A DNA stretch of 64,000 nucleotides. Origin: CABYIR01 sp038103905 (GTDB taxonomy: Bacteria; Pseudomonadota; Alphaproteobacteria; Pelagibacterales; AG-422-B15). Below are positions 1-8,591 of this stretch, in pieces (within the stretch, counting starts at the first letter, position 1; every line of letters begins with the position of its first letter). The translations under genes and the position numbers were made by a program. The stretch lies in contig JAYNZW010000001.1 in the NCBI GenBank assembly GCA_038103905.1, positions 124,001-188,000 of the forward strand, in the 5' to 3' direction. The notes beneath the pieces were generated by a model. The model saw only the letters and a program-made list of their open reading frames with translations, did no database searches and had not been told where the DNA came from.

Positions 1-117
1 TCTAGGACAGGATTAATGAGACTTATTAATCAAAGAAGGAGTCTTTTAGCTTATTTGAAAAAAACCAATAAAGACTCGTATGACTCACTCATACAAAAAC
101 TAGGCATCCGAAAATAA
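1..117 (+). CDS. rpsO: 30S ribosomal protein S15, C-terminal part
   Basis: The reading frame is open from the first base to a TAA at 115-117 and encodes the last 38 residues of ribosomal protein S15. The visible part contains the typical RRSLLAYLKK helix and ends LIQKLGIRK, matching the conserved S15 tail. S15 binds 16S rRNA in the central domain of the small subunit. Its position just before pnp is the usual rpsO-pnp order. The 5' part lies outside the window, so its start and control region cannot be seen. Confidence 0.93.
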   Translation, partial: SRTGLMRLINQRRSLLAYLKKTNKDSYDSLIQKLGIRK

Positions 118-145
118 ATTAAAATAAATTACAGAGAAGGTAAAT

Positions 146-2215
146 ATGAACGAGGTAATCTCAAGAGAAATAAAGTGGGGTAATCAAGTATTATCAATTG
201 AAACAGGAAAAGTGGCTAAGCAAGCAACGGCATCAACAATTGTCAGGTATGGAGATACTGTTGTAATGGCTAATGTTACTGCGGCTAAGCAAGCAAAACC
301 AGATATAGATTTTTTTCCACTAACAGTAAACTATCAAGAAAAATTTTATGCAGCTGGAAAAATACCTGGTGGATTTTTTAAAAGAGAAGGAAGGCCGACA
401 GAATTTGAAACATTAACTTCAAGATTAATAGATAGACCAATCAGACCACTTTTTCCTGAAGGCTTTAAGAATGAAACTCAAGTTATTCTAACAGTCCTTT
501 CGCATGACGGTGAAACTAATCCAGATATAGTTGCAATGATTGCTGCATCTAGTGCACTTACGCTATCAGGAATTCCTTTTATGGGACCTATTGCAGGATG
601 TAGGGTTGGATATGATGGTAAAGATTTTTCTTTAAATCCAAAAATTAACGAAGATTCAGACTTAGATTTAGTTGTTGCAGGAACAAGTGAAGCTGTATTA
701 ATGGTTGAATCTGAGGCTAATGAGTTATCAGAAGAGGTAATGCTTAACGCTGTAAGTTTTGGTCATGAAGAGTCTAAAAAAGTAATAGATTTAATCATTA
801 ATCTTGCAGAAGAATGTGCTAATGATCCATGGGTATTTGAGTACAGTGAAAATGAAGATTTATTAGAAGTTATTAAATCAAATTACAACGATGACATTAA
901 AAATGCATATTCAATAGTTGATAAAATGGAGAGGCAGTCGGCTCTATCTGAAATTAAAGATAAATTAGTAGAGCAATATTCTGAGGATGAAAATACAAGC
1001 CCTAATGAAGCTCTTTCTTATTTTAAAAAGGTTGAGAAAGATATTGTAAGATCTCAAATACTTAGTGATAAAAAACGAATTGATGGAAGAAATTTAGATG
1101 AAGTAAGAAATATTTCTTCTGAAGTTTCATGGCTCCCAAGAACACATGGTTCTGCTCTTTTCACTCGTGGAGAAACGCAAGCAATAGTTGTTACTACTCT
1201 TGGATTTGGAGTAGATGAGCAACGAATTGAGGCATTACAGGGATCTTATAAAGAAAATTTTATGCTTCATTATAACTTCCCCCCTTATTCAGTTGGAGAA
1301 GTGGGTAGAATTGGAGCAACAGGAAGAAGAGAAATCGGACATGGAAAACTAGCATGGAGAGCTTTAAAAGCTGTCTTGCCAAGTAAAGATGATTTTGATT
1401 ATACAATTAGGTTAGTTTCAGATATCACTGAGTCTAACGGCTCATCGTCTATGGCCACTGTTTGTGGCTCCTCTCTCGCATTGATGGACGCTGGCGTTCC
1501 AATAAAAAATTCAGTTTCAGGTATTGCAATGGGTTTGATTAAAGAGGGTGATAGCTTTGCTGTTTTATCTGATATTTTGGGTGATGAAGATCATTTGGGT
1601 GATATGGATTTCAAAGTTGCAGGAACCAAAGAAGGTATTACTTCCTTACAAATGGATATAAAAATTACCGGAATAACAACTGAAATCATGGAACAAGCTC
1701 TTAATCAAGCAAAGGGCGGAAGACTTCACATTTTAGATGAAATGAATAAAGCTATCGATGCTCCTAGAACTGAATTAGGCCCATACACTCCAAGAGTTGA
1801 AATGATTAAAGTTAAGAAAGATAATATTGGAGAAATAATAGGTAAAGGTGGAGCAACTATTAAAGACATCATTGAACAGTCGGGCGCAAGTGTTGATATT
1901 AGTGATAATGGCACAGTCAAAATTGCTGGAACTAGTAAAGACTCTATTCAAAAAGCAATTGATCTAATTAATTCTATTATTGAAGAACCTGAAGTTGGGC
2001 AAATATATGAAGGAAAAGTAGTCAAGATTATGGAATTTGGCGCTTTGGTTAATTTCTTTGGTAAAAAAGATGGATTGGTTCATATTTCTCAATTATCCGA
2101 AGAAAGAGTTGAAAAAGTTACTGACGTAATTAACGAAGGTGATACAGTAAAAGTGAAAGTAATTGGTTTTGATAAAGGCAAAGTTAAGCTTTCAATAAAA
2201 GATGTTGATGCTTAA
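146..2215 (+). CDS. pnp: Polyribonucleotide nucleotidyltransferase (PNPase)
   Basis: PNPase is the trimeric 3'-5' phosphorolytic exoribonuclease of mRNA turnover and the degradosome. The 689-residue protein has the full order: first RNase PH domain, linker helices, second RNase PH domain, a KH domain from about residue 552 with the GKGG loop (IIGKGGATIK), and a C-terminal S1 domain from about 616 (GKVVKIMEFGALV). The phosphate-binding SDITESNGSSSMA segment of the catalytic second PH domain is intact. An AGAAGG ribosome site precedes the ATG. It lies 28 nt after rpsO and probably shares its transcript. It is slightly shorter than many homologues, with nothing missing. Confidence 0.97.
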   Translation: MNEVISREIKWGNQVLSIETGKVAKQATASTIVRYGDTVVMANVTAAKQAKPDIDFFPLTVNYQEKFYAAGKIPGGFFKREGRPTEFETLTSRLIDRPIRPLFPEGFKNETQVILTVLSHDGETNPDIVAMIAASSALTLSGIPFMGPIAGCRVGYDGKDFSLNPKINEDSDLDLVVAGTSEAVLMVESEANELSEEVMLNAVSFGHEESKKVIDLIINLAEECANDPWVFEYSENEDLLEVIKSNYNDDIKNAYSIVDKMERQSALSEIKDKLVEQYSEDENTSPNEALSYFKKVEKDIVRSQILSDKKRIDGRNLDEVRNISSEVSWLPRTHGSALFTRGETQAIVVTTLGFGVDEQRIEALQGSYKENFMLHYNFPPYSVGEVGRIGATGRREIGHGKLAWRALKAVLPSKDDFDYTIRLVSDITESNGSSSMATVCGSSLALMDAGVPIKNSVSGIAMGLIKEGDSFAVLSDILGDEDHLGDMDFKVAGTKEGITSLQMDIKITGITTEIMEQALNQAKGGRLHILDEMNKAIDAPRTELGPYTPRVEMIKVKKDNIGEIIGKGGATIKDIIEQSGASVDISDNGTVKIAGTSKDSIQKAIDLINSIIEEPEVGQIYEGKVVKIMEFGALVNFFGKKDGLVHISQLSEERVEKVTDVINEGDTVKVKVIGFDKGKVKLSIKDVDA

Positions 2216-2229
2216 CTAACAATTTTTAA

Positions 2230-3681
2230 ATGGTAAATATTGACTTCCAAGAAGACAAACTGCACGAGGAATGTGGTGTCTTCGGCATATTTGGAAGTCC
2301 TGATGCTGCCACATTAACTACTTTAGGTCTTCATGCACTGCAACATCGCGGCCAAGAAGGTGCTGGGATCGTAACATTCGATGGTGTATCTTTTCATGGC
2401 ACAAGACGTCCTGGACTGGTATCAGATTTTTTTACAAGAGAAAATGTAATCAAGAAACTTGTTGGCAGTAACGCTATAGGTCACGTACGCTATTCAACTA
2501 CAGGCGATTCCATTGTTAAAAATATACAACCTTTTTATGCTGACTTATCATCTGGCGGATTTGCTTGTGCTCATAATGGAAACCTTACAAATGCTTCAAT
2601 GCTCAGGCAGAACTTAGTTAATGACGGAGCAATATTTCAATCGACATCTGATACAGAAACAATTTTACAGTTAGTAGCAAGATCTAAACGTGAATACATT
2701 ACTGATAAACTCATTGATGCATTATTTCAAATTCAAGGTGCGTATGCTTTAGTAGTTTTAACAAATAAAAAACTTATAGGCGTTAGAGATCCTTTTGGAA
2801 TTAGACCTTTAGTCTTAGGCGATTTAAAAGGTGCACCAGTACTTGCTTCTGAAACGTGTGCGTTAGATATAATTGGTGCAAAATACGTAAGAGATGTTGA
2901 AAATGGAGAGATAATTGTTATCACAGAAAATAAAATTGAAAGCATAAAACCATTCCCAAGTGTAAATGAGCGCCCATGTATTTTTGAAAGAATCTATTTT
3001 TCAAGACCTGATAGCATCATCGATGGTCGGTCAGTTTATTCTTACCGAAAAAATTTAGGATCTGAGCTAGCAAAAGAATATGACATAGATGCCGACGTTG
3101 TTGTCCCTATCCCAGACTCTGGTGTTCCCGCAGCTTTAGGATTTTCTCAAACTTCTGGTATTCCATTCGAATTAGGTTTAATCAGAAATCATTATGTTGG
3201 TAGAACCTTTATTGAGCCAACACAAAGTATTCGTCAATTTGGAGTCAAGTTAAAGCACAGTGTTAATGTTTCATATATTAAAAATAAGAAAGTGATTTTA
3301 ATTGATGATTCAATAGTAAGAGGCACAACTGCAAAAAAAATAGTAAAAATGGTTTATGAAGCTGGAGCAAAAGAGGTTCATCTAGGAGTTTCATGTCCAC
3401 CCATTACTCATCCTGATTTTTATGGAATTGATACTCCAAATTATGACGAGTTAATTGCATCAAATAAAAATATTGATGAAATGTCATCAATGATTGGAAC
3501 AAAATCTTTATTTTTTTTAAGTTTAAATGGAACTTATCGAGCAATGGGATGTGAGGAAAGAGATAGTAATTGCCCACAATTTACGGATCATTGTTTCACA
3601 GGTGAATACCCAACTCCTTTAGTTGATATGGAGCAGGGGAATGTTTCAAAGCAATATTCTCTTTTGACTGAGAAGAGCTAA
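2230..3681 (+). CDS. purF: Amidophosphoribosyltransferase
   Basis: PurF makes phosphoribosylamine from PRPP and glutamine, the first committed step of purine synthesis. The N-terminal class II glutaminase domain has its nucleophile at Cys15 (EECGVFGIFG) behind a 14-residue propeptide. The PRPP site is clear as VILIDDSIVRGTT. The C-terminal half has NCPQFTDHCFTGEYPT where Bacillus-type enzymes carry paired Fe-S cysteines; one of that pair is replaced by Phe, so an Fe-S cluster is unlikely. It starts 14 nt after pnp without a strong ribosome site. Its stop codon overlaps that of convergent fabI by 4 nt. Confidence 0.96.
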   Translation: MVNIDFQEDKLHEECGVFGIFGSPDAATLTTLGLHALQHRGQEGAGIVTFDGVSFHGTRRPGLVSDFFTRENVIKKLVGSNAIGHVRYSTTGDSIVKNIQPFYADLSSGGFACAHNGNLTNASMLRQNLVNDGAIFQSTSDTETILQLVARSKREYITDKLIDALFQIQGAYALVVLTNKKLIGVRDPFGIRPLVLGDLKGAPVLASETCALDIIGAKYVRDVENGEIIVITENKIESIKPFPSVNERPCIFERIYFSRPDSIIDGRSVYSYRKNLGSELAKEYDIDADVVVPIPDSGVPAALGFSQTSGIPFELGLIRNHYVGRTFIEPTQSIRQFGVKLKHSVNVSYIKNKKVILIDDSIVRGTTAKKIVKMVYEAGAKEVHLGVSCPPITHPDFYGIDTPNYDELIASNKNIDEMSSMIGTKSLFFLSLNGTYRAMGCEERDSNCPQFTDHCFTGEYPTPLVDMEQGNVSKQYSLLTEKS

Positions 3682-4457
3682 ATTTCTTTTGGAACACCAA
3701 CTTTATTATAGCCGCAATCGACATAATGTGTTTCGCCTGTGACGCCAGAAGACAAATCACTTAGAAGATATAAACCAGAATTTCCTACTTCATCTAAAGT
3801 AATATTCCTTTTCATTAATGAATTCTTTTCTGACCACTTCATCATATCCTTACCACCTGAAATACCTGCCATAGCTAATGTCTTCATGACACCAGCAGAC
3901 AGTGAATTTACTCTTATTCCATGTTCACCTAAATCTGCCGCTAAGTAACGAACACTAGACTCAAGGGCGGCTTTGGCTACCCCCATTACATTATAATTAG
4001 GTACCGCTCTTTGAGATCCATCATATGTTAAAGTAACCATAGACCCACCATTGCTCATCAGAGGATATGCTTCTCTTGCTATTTCTGTAAAAGAAAAGCA
4101 TGAAATAAGCATTGTATTTGAAAAATTTTCTCTTGTTGAATTTATATATTTGCCTTTTAATTCATTTTTATCTGAAAATGCGATTGAATGAAGAACAAAG
4201 TCAATAGTCTTCCATTTATCTTTAATTTGAGAAAAGGTATTTTTAATGGAGTCACTATCTAAAACATCACATTCTAAAATAAAATTATTATTAATTGATT
4301 CAGCTAAAGGCTTTATTCTCCTTAGCAGAGCTTCCCCTTGATATGTAAAACATAAATCAGCACCTTGATCTGCAAGTTTTTGTGCAATACCCCATGCTAT
4401 TGAATGATCGTTTGCAACACCCATAACGACACCTCTTTTGCCATCAAGAATTCCCAT
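3678..4457 (-). CDS. fabI: Enoyl-[acyl-carrier-protein] reductase (NADH)
   Basis: FabI reduces enoyl-ACP in the last step of each fatty-acid elongation cycle. The 259-residue protein starts MGILDGKRGVVMGVAND, the atypical short-chain dehydrogenase Rossmann motif of FabI. Tyr145, Tyr155 and Lys162 match the catalytic Tyr-x6-Lys arrangement (YNVMGVAK). It is the last gene of a minus-strand run fabA-fabB-fabI with 1-nt gaps, so the three are almost certainly one transcript for unsaturated fatty-acid synthesis. This is the likely triclosan-target type of reductase. The gene ends in a 4-nt stop-codon overlap with purF. Confidence 0.96.
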   Translation of the reverse strand: MGILDGKRGVVMGVANDHSIAWGIAQKLADQGADLCFTYQGEALLRRIKPLAESINNNFILECDVLDSDSIKNTFSQIKDKWKTIDFVLHSIAFSDKNELKGKYINSTRENFSNTMLISCFSFTEIAREAYPLMSNGGSMVTLTYDGSQRAVPNYNVMGVAKAALESSVRYLAADLGEHGIRVNSLSAGVMKTLAMAGISGGKDMMKWSEKNSLMKRNITLDEVGNSGLYLLSDLSSGVTGETHYVDCGYNKVGVPKEI

Positions 4458-4458
4458 A

Positions 4459-5670
4459 TTAATTGTATCTCCTAAATACTAACGAGGCATTTGTTCCACC
4501 AAATCCAAAACTATTACTCATCACAGTATCAAAAATTCCTTCTTTTACACTTGTCAATATATTCATATCTTTTGCAGCTTCATCTAAATTTTGAATATGC
4601 GCAGACTCACTCATAAAATTATTATTAAGCATTAATAAAGAATATATCGCTTCTTGAACTCCGGCAGCACCTAATGAGTGACCTGTTAGAGATTTAGTTG
4701 AACTAATATAAGGAGCGTCATCTCCAAACACCTTCTTGACAGCTCCAAGTTCAGCGTTATCACCTACTGGTGTTGAAGTACCATGAGCATTAATGTAATC
4801 AACTTTTTCGTTTAAACTTTTTATTGCCATCATCATACATCGTTCAGCCCCTTCACCGGATGGTTGAACCATATCGTGACCATCTGAAGTAGCACCGTAT
4901 CCAACTAATTCAGCATAAATCTTTGCACCTCTAGACTTTGCATGCTCAAGTTCTTCTAAAACAAGAACTCCCCCACCTCCTGCTATTACAAATCCATCTC
5001 TAGAAGCATCAAATGCTCTAGATGCAGTTTCTGGAGTTTCATTATATTTAGATGATAAAGCGGTCATAGCATCAAAAAGTGCTGATAGTGACCAGTCTAA
5101 TTCCTCACCACCACCAGCAAAAACTATATTTTGTTTTCCCATTTGAATTAATTCTGATCCATGGCCAATGCAGTGAGCACTTGTAGCACAAGCAGAGCTT
5201 ATTGAATAATTCATGCCCTTGATCTTGAAAAAAGTAGATAAGGTAGCCGAATTTGTACTGCACATTACTTTTGGTACGCTTGTGGGTCCTATTTTTTTTG
5301 GACCTGTTTCTCTAGTAATATCAAAAGCTCTTAATAAGTTTTTAGTTGAAGGTCCTCCTGAACCCATGACTAGGCCTGTCATTGGATTAGATATATGATC
5401 TTCTTCTAAGTTTGAGTCTGCAATAGCTTCAAGCATTGCTAAATAATTATAGCTAGCTCCATCACCCATGAATCTTAAAAATTTTCTATCAATTGATTCT
5501 TGAAGGTTTATTTTAATTTGGCCACTTACGTGGCTTCGAAACCCCATATCTTTATGAGATTGATCAAAAGATATACCTGACTTTGTTTGTTTTAGTGACT
5601 CTGTAACTTCAGAAGCATTATTCCCAATCGGAGAAATTATACCTAAGCCAGTAACTACTACTCTTCTCAT
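4459..5670 (-). CDS. fabB: 3-oxoacyl-ACP synthase I
   Basis: FabB is the condensing enzyme that elongates the cis-3-decenoyl-ACP product of FabA, so it is required for unsaturated fatty acids. The 403-residue protein has the Cys-His-His triad of the family: Cys161 in SSACATSAHC, His296 in NAHGTSTPVGD and His331 in KSLTGHSLGAAG. Its placement between fabA and fabI with 1-nt gaps supports FabB rather than FabF. It may also handle general elongation, because no fabF lies in this window. Confidence 0.95.
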   Translation of the reverse strand: MRRVVVTGLGIISPIGNNASEVTESLKQTKSGISFDQSHKDMGFRSHVSGQIKINLQESIDRKFLRFMGDGASYNYLAMLEAIADSNLEEDHISNPMTGLVMGSGGPSTKNLLRAFDITRETGPKKIGPTSVPKVMCSTNSATLSTFFKIKGMNYSISSACATSAHCIGHGSELIQMGKQNIVFAGGGEELDWSLSALFDAMTALSSKYNETPETASRAFDASRDGFVIAGGGGVLVLEELEHAKSRGAKIYAELVGYGATSDGHDMVQPSGEGAERCMMMAIKSLNEKVDYINAHGTSTPVGDNAELGAVKKVFGDDAPYISSTKSLTGHSLGAAGVQEAIYSLLMLNNNFMSESAHIQNLDEAAKDMNILTSVKEGIFDTVMSNSFGFGGTNASLVFRRYN

Positions 5671-5671
5671 T

Positions 5672-6178
5672 TTATTTGATTAATCCTACTTTTAATCCCT
5701 CAGCTGTATATATTTTTTTTTCATCTACAGTAACTGTACCATCCCCTACACCTACAACAACACCTCTTTTAATAACTTTCTTCATATTAATATGATAGGT
5801 GACCAATTTTGAGTCTTGCAAAATTTCACCTGCAAACTTCACATTTCCAGAGCCTAAAGCTCGTCCTCTGCCAGGTTCTCCAATCCAACCTAGATAAAAC
5901 CCTACTAACTGCCACATTGCATCAAGCCCAAGACACCCAGGCATTACTGGATCCATTTCGAAATGACAATCAAAAAACCAAAGTGAAGGATTAATATCAA
6001 ATTCAGCAACGATCTCACCCTTATCAAATAATCCACCTTTATCAGTTATTTTTGTGATACGATCAAACATAAGCATTGGAGGTAGAGGTAGTCGAGCATT
6101 TCCAATACCAAACATCTTCCCATGGCCACATTCTAATAATTCTTCTTTAGTAAAGCTTGATTTTTTTTCCATTGGCAA
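5672..6178 (-). CDS. fabA: 3-hydroxydecanoyl-ACP dehydratase/isomerase
   Basis: FabA dehydrates 3-hydroxydecanoyl-ACP and isomerises the trans-2 product to cis-3, which is the branch point to unsaturated fatty acids. The 168-residue hot-dog protein carries the catalytic pair His72 and Asp86 (HFEMDPVMPGCLGLDAMWQ), equivalent to His70 and Asp84 in E. coli. It is the first gene of the fabA-fabB-fabI operon and is divergent from irr, the classic alphaproteobacterial arrangement. The start could be Met1 or Met3. The shared 87-nt promoter region contains a CTTACT/AGTAAG inverted repeat. Confidence 0.96.
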   Translation of the reverse strand: MPMEKKSSFTKEELLECGHGKMFGIGNARLPLPPMLMFDRITKITDKGGLFDKGEIVAEFDINPSLWFFDCHFEMDPVMPGCLGLDAMWQLVGFYLGWIGEPGRGRALGSGNVKFAGEILQDSKLVTYHINMKKVIKRGVVVGVGDGTVTVDEKKIYTAEGLKVGLIK

Positions 6179-6206
6179 TATTTATCTCATTGTTTTAGTT
6201 AGATTT

Positions 6207-6220
6207 CTTACTAGAGTAAG
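6207..6220. promoter_or_regulatory. Inverted repeat in the fabA-irr promoter region
   Basis: CTTACT and AGTAAG are perfect inverted 6-base arms separated by two bases, between the divergent fabA and irr starts. A TATAAT hexamer follows at 6240-6245, suitably placed as a -10 for irr. The repeat could be an operator, but it does not match a motif I recognise. Confidence 0.35.
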
Positions 6221-6265
6221 GTATTATTATTGTAAAATATATAATTATTTATTAAACAAATTACT

Positions 6266-6664
6266 ATGAATTCGGTAAAAGATATTTTAAGAAACAGTTT
6301 TTTAAGACCTACAAAGCAAAGAATGATGATTGGCGAGCTGCTATTTAATGGCTTGGACAAGCATGTAACAGCTGAGTCTTTATATCGTGAACTTCAAAGG
6401 ACTAAGCAAAAAATTTCTTTAGCAACTGTTTACAATACGTTGCATGATTTCTGTGAGAAAAAATTGCTTAAAAAAGTTACTGTTGATAGTGAAAAGGTTT
6501 ATTTTGATACAAATACTAACCCGCACCATCATTTCTATTCTGACAATGAAAAATTATTAATCGATATTCCAAAAGATAAAATAAAAATTCATGGATTGCC
6601 TAAGGCTCCTAAAGGTAAGCAAATCAAAGATGTAGAGCTCATTGCTCACTTAGAAGATAACTAA
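6266..6664 (+). CDS. irr: Fur-family iron response regulator Irr
   Basis: Irr is the heme-responsive Fur-family regulator that controls iron-using and iron-uptake genes in Alphaproteobacteria. The 132-residue protein has the winged-helix region (LRPTKQRMMIGELLF, then SLATVYNTLHDF) and the Irr-specific histidine run HHH at 87-89 (NPHHHFYS). The N-terminal Cys-Pro heme motif known from Bradyrhizobium is absent, as in many Irr proteins. Its place divergent to fabA is diagnostic. A perfect Irr-box-like palindrome lies just downstream, before the rubrerythrin gene, so Irr probably controls that operon. A true Fur or Mur is less likely because of the HHH run and the synteny. Confidence 0.93.
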   Translation: MNSVKDILRNSFLRPTKQRMMIGELLFNGLDKHVTAESLYRELQRTKQKISLATVYNTLHDFCEKKLLKKVTVDSEKVYFDTNTNPHHHFYSDNEKLLIDIPKDKIKIHGLPKAPKGKQIKDVELIAHLEDN

Positions 6665-6667
6665 GTT

Positions 6668-6686
6668 ATTGATAATAGTTATCAAT
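6668..6686. repeat. Inverted repeat just after irr
   Basis: ATTGATAA and TTATCAAT form perfect 8-base arms around a 3-base centre, beginning 4 nt after the irr stop. It could fold as a weak hairpin at the end of irr or act as a second operator upstream of the Irr box. There is no T tract behind it. Confidence 0.4.
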
Positions 6687-6692
6687 CTCAGT

Positions 6693-6707
6693 TTAGAATT
6701 ATTCTAA
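6693..6707. promoter_or_regulatory. Irr box (iron control element) upstream of rubrerythrin
   Basis: TTAGAATTATTCTAA is a perfect palindrome with 7-base arms and matches the known core of Irr-binding iron control elements. A consensus -35 TTGACA lies 4 nt downstream at 6712-6717. A possible -10 is TATATG at 6734-6739 with 16-nt spacing; an alternative is TATAAT at 6745-6750. The box adjoins the -35, so bound Irr could block or modulate the promoter. Its proximity to irr itself supports the call. Confidence 0.75.
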
Positions 6708-6768
6708 TCTATTGACATTCTATTTTAAATTTATATATGTGTACTATAATTAATTTAGGAGACTAAAA

Positions 6769-7188
6769 ATGACTTCATTAAAAGAAAGTAAAACTCTTGA
6801 TAATCTAAAAGCTGCTTTTGCAGGTGAAAGTCAAGCTAACAGAAGATACCTTTATTTTGCTCAAAAAGCTGATGTTGAAGGTCATAATGATGTAGCCGCT
6901 GTATTTAGATCTACTGCAGAAGGTGAGACAGGTCATGCTCATGGCCATCTAGAATTCATGGAAGAGGTTGGTGATCCTGCAACTGGTGAACCAATTGGAT
7001 CAACAGAAGATAACCTTAAAGCTGCTATTGCTGGTGAAACTCATGAATATACTGATATGTATCCTGGAATGGCTAAGACAGCTAGAGAAGAAGGTTTTGA
7101 TGAAATTGCTGATTGGTTTGAGACGCTAGCTAAAGCTGAAAAATCTCATGCAGGTAAATTTCAAAAAACTTTAGACTCTATCGAATAA
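6769..7188 (+). CDS. Rubrerythrin, short form without rubredoxin domain
   Basis: This is a 139-residue ferritin-like diiron protein. The four-helix ligands are visible: Glu20, ExxH at 53-56 (ETGH), Glu90/Glu94 and ExxH at 124-127 (EKSH). The C-terminal rubredoxin domain of classical rubrerythrins is missing and the protein ends soon after the last ligand helix, as in short aerobic forms. Known family members reduce hydrogen peroxide in the cytoplasm; here the electron donor is unknown, and the Fe-S protein encoded next is a candidate partner. A strong AGGAGA site precedes the ATG. The Irr box upstream predicts iron or heme control. Confidence 0.9.
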   Translation: MTSLKESKTLDNLKAAFAGESQANRRYLYFAQKADVEGHNDVAAVFRSTAEGETGHAHGHLEFMEEVGDPATGEPIGSTEDNLKAAIAGETHEYTDMYPGMAKTAREEGFDEIADWFETLAKAEKSHAGKFQKTLDSIE

Positions 7189-7198
7189 TTTTTTTAAC

Positions 7199-7224
7199 TG
7201 AGAGGTTGAGTTTTCAACCTCTCA
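7199..7224 (+). terminator. Hairpin between the rubrerythrin and Fe-S protein genes
   Basis: An 11-base perfect stem (TGAGAGGTTGA with TCAACCTCTCA) and a GTTT loop lie 10 nt after the rubrerythrin stop and 10 nt before the next ATG. The bases after it (ATTTAACTA) are not a strong T tract. It may partly terminate or protect the rubrerythrin message so that rubrerythrin is made in excess of the downstream proteins. Confidence 0.6.
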
Positions 7225-7234
7225 ATTTAACTAC

Positions 7235-8572
7235 ATGATAGATAATAAAGAGGGAAGTCTCTCAGCTCCTACACGAGATATTGTAGACTGGAAAAATCCC
7301 GAGTATTTAAATGAAGAAGCACTTGATGCTGAAATGCGAAGACAATTTGAAGTATGTCATAGCTGCAGAAGGTGCTTTAATTTGTGTGAGTCTTTTCCAA
7401 CTTTATTTGACCTGATTGACGAGTCAAAAAATGAGGATTTAGAAAGTGTAGACTCCAAAGAATTTTCAAAAGTGGTTGATAAGTGCACGTTATGCGACAT
7501 GTGCTTTATGACTAAGTGTCCATATGTGCCACCTCATGAATTTAATATTGATTTTCCTCATCTAATGTTGAGATATAGAACTCTTCAAAAGACGAAGGGT
7601 CAACTTAATAAGATACCGCAAGAACTTGCCAAGATTGATCGAAACGCAAAAATTGCTGGTATTGCACCCACTATTGCTAACTGGGGTTCAGATAAAAAAA
7701 ATTTAATCACTAGAAAACCTCTTCAGACTTTAACAGGTATTGATCAAAACGCAGAACTCCCTAAGTTTGAAAAAAAAACTTATATTCAAAAATCTAAAGA
7801 TATTACAAAAGATATAAATAAAAATGCGCCAGCATTCGGCAGAAAAGTTGCAATTTATTCAACTTGCTATGTAAATTATAACAATACATCAGTAGGCATC
7901 GCTGCTGAAAAGGTTCTACTACATAATGGTGTTGAGGTTAAACCTGTATATCCTGGTTGTTGTGGTATGCCTTACTTAGAGCAGGCACAGCATGAAAAAG
8001 TTGTTAAACAGTCAGAGCTTGTTTCAAATGAGTTATGTAAATTAATTGATGATGGTTATGACATTGTTACTTTGACAGCAAGTTGTGGTTTAATGCTGAA
8101 ATTTGAATGGCCTTTATTAAATCCTGAAAATGAAAAAATAAAAAAATTATCCAAGCATACTTATGACATTGATCAGTATATTTCTGACATATCAAAAAAA
8201 GAGGGTCTAACAAAAGGTTTAAGTCAAGTTGATGGAGGTATAACAGTACACAACTCTTGTCATGCCAGAGCCCAAAATATGGGAAACAAAGCTTTAGAAA
8301 TGTTGAAAAATTTACCAGAAACAAAAGTCGACGTAGTTGAAAGGTGTGCAGGCCATGGTGGTACATTTGGAGTAATGAAAGATACCAGAAAAGCAGCAGT
8401 AAAATATGGAAGAACAACGGCAAGACAAATAAAGAATAAGAAAACCAAGTATGTTGTGTCTGAGTGTCCTTTAGCAAGCAAGCACCTTGATGGTCTTTTG
8501 AATGAAAATACAGAAGAAGAAATTATATCAATGCATCCAATCGAAATTTTATCAAAATCTTATAATCTATAA
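7235..8572 (+). CDS. GlpC-like Fe-S oxidoreductase with two CCG domains
   Basis: This 445-residue protein has two [4Fe-4S] ferredoxin motifs, Cys41/44/47/51 (CHSCRRCFNLC) and Cys84/87/90/95 (CTLCDMCFMTKC). Two cysteine-rich CCG domains follow, around CCGMPYLEQ and CHARAQNMG...CAGHGGTFG. This is the build of heterodisulfide-reductase/GlpC-type electron-transfer subunits. No flavin partner such as glpA is nearby, so a role in glycerol-3-phosphate oxidation is unlikely. The conserved company of rubrerythrin and DUF3501 suggests electron transfer for peroxide or iron stress, which is inference. No clear ribosome site is seen; the hairpin at 7199-7224 sits in the leader. Confidence 0.85.
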   Translation: MIDNKEGSLSAPTRDIVDWKNPEYLNEEALDAEMRRQFEVCHSCRRCFNLCESFPTLFDLIDESKNEDLESVDSKEFSKVVDKCTLCDMCFMTKCPYVPPHEFNIDFPHLMLRYRTLQKTKGQLNKIPQELAKIDRNAKIAGIAPTIANWGSDKKNLITRKPLQTLTGIDQNAELPKFEKKTYIQKSKDITKDINKNAPAFGRKVAIYSTCYVNYNNTSVGIAAEKVLLHNGVEVKPVYPGCCGMPYLEQAQHEKVVKQSELVSNELCKLIDDGYDIVTLTASCGLMLKFEWPLLNPENEKIKKLSKHTYDIDQYISDISKKEGLTKGLSQVDGGITVHNSCHARAQNMGNKALEMLKNLPETKVDVVERCAGHGGTFGVMKDTRKAAVKYGRTTARQIKNKKTKYVVSECPLASKHLDGLLNENTEEEIISMHPIEILSKSYNL

Positions 8573-8591
8573 TCAAATTCTTGGAGAGACT

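Noticed and set aside
8067..8477. Open reading frames of 73 and 136 codons antisense to the Fe-S oxidoreductase gene
   Set aside because: The plus-strand frame has full ferredoxin and CCG motifs. The antisense frames look like hydrophobic shadows without start signals.
7235..8572. Calling the Fe-S protein glpC of anaerobic glycerol-3-phosphate dehydrogenase
   Set aside because: No glpA or glpB is adjacent and the neighbours are rubrerythrin and DUF3501, so the specific glycerol role is not supported.
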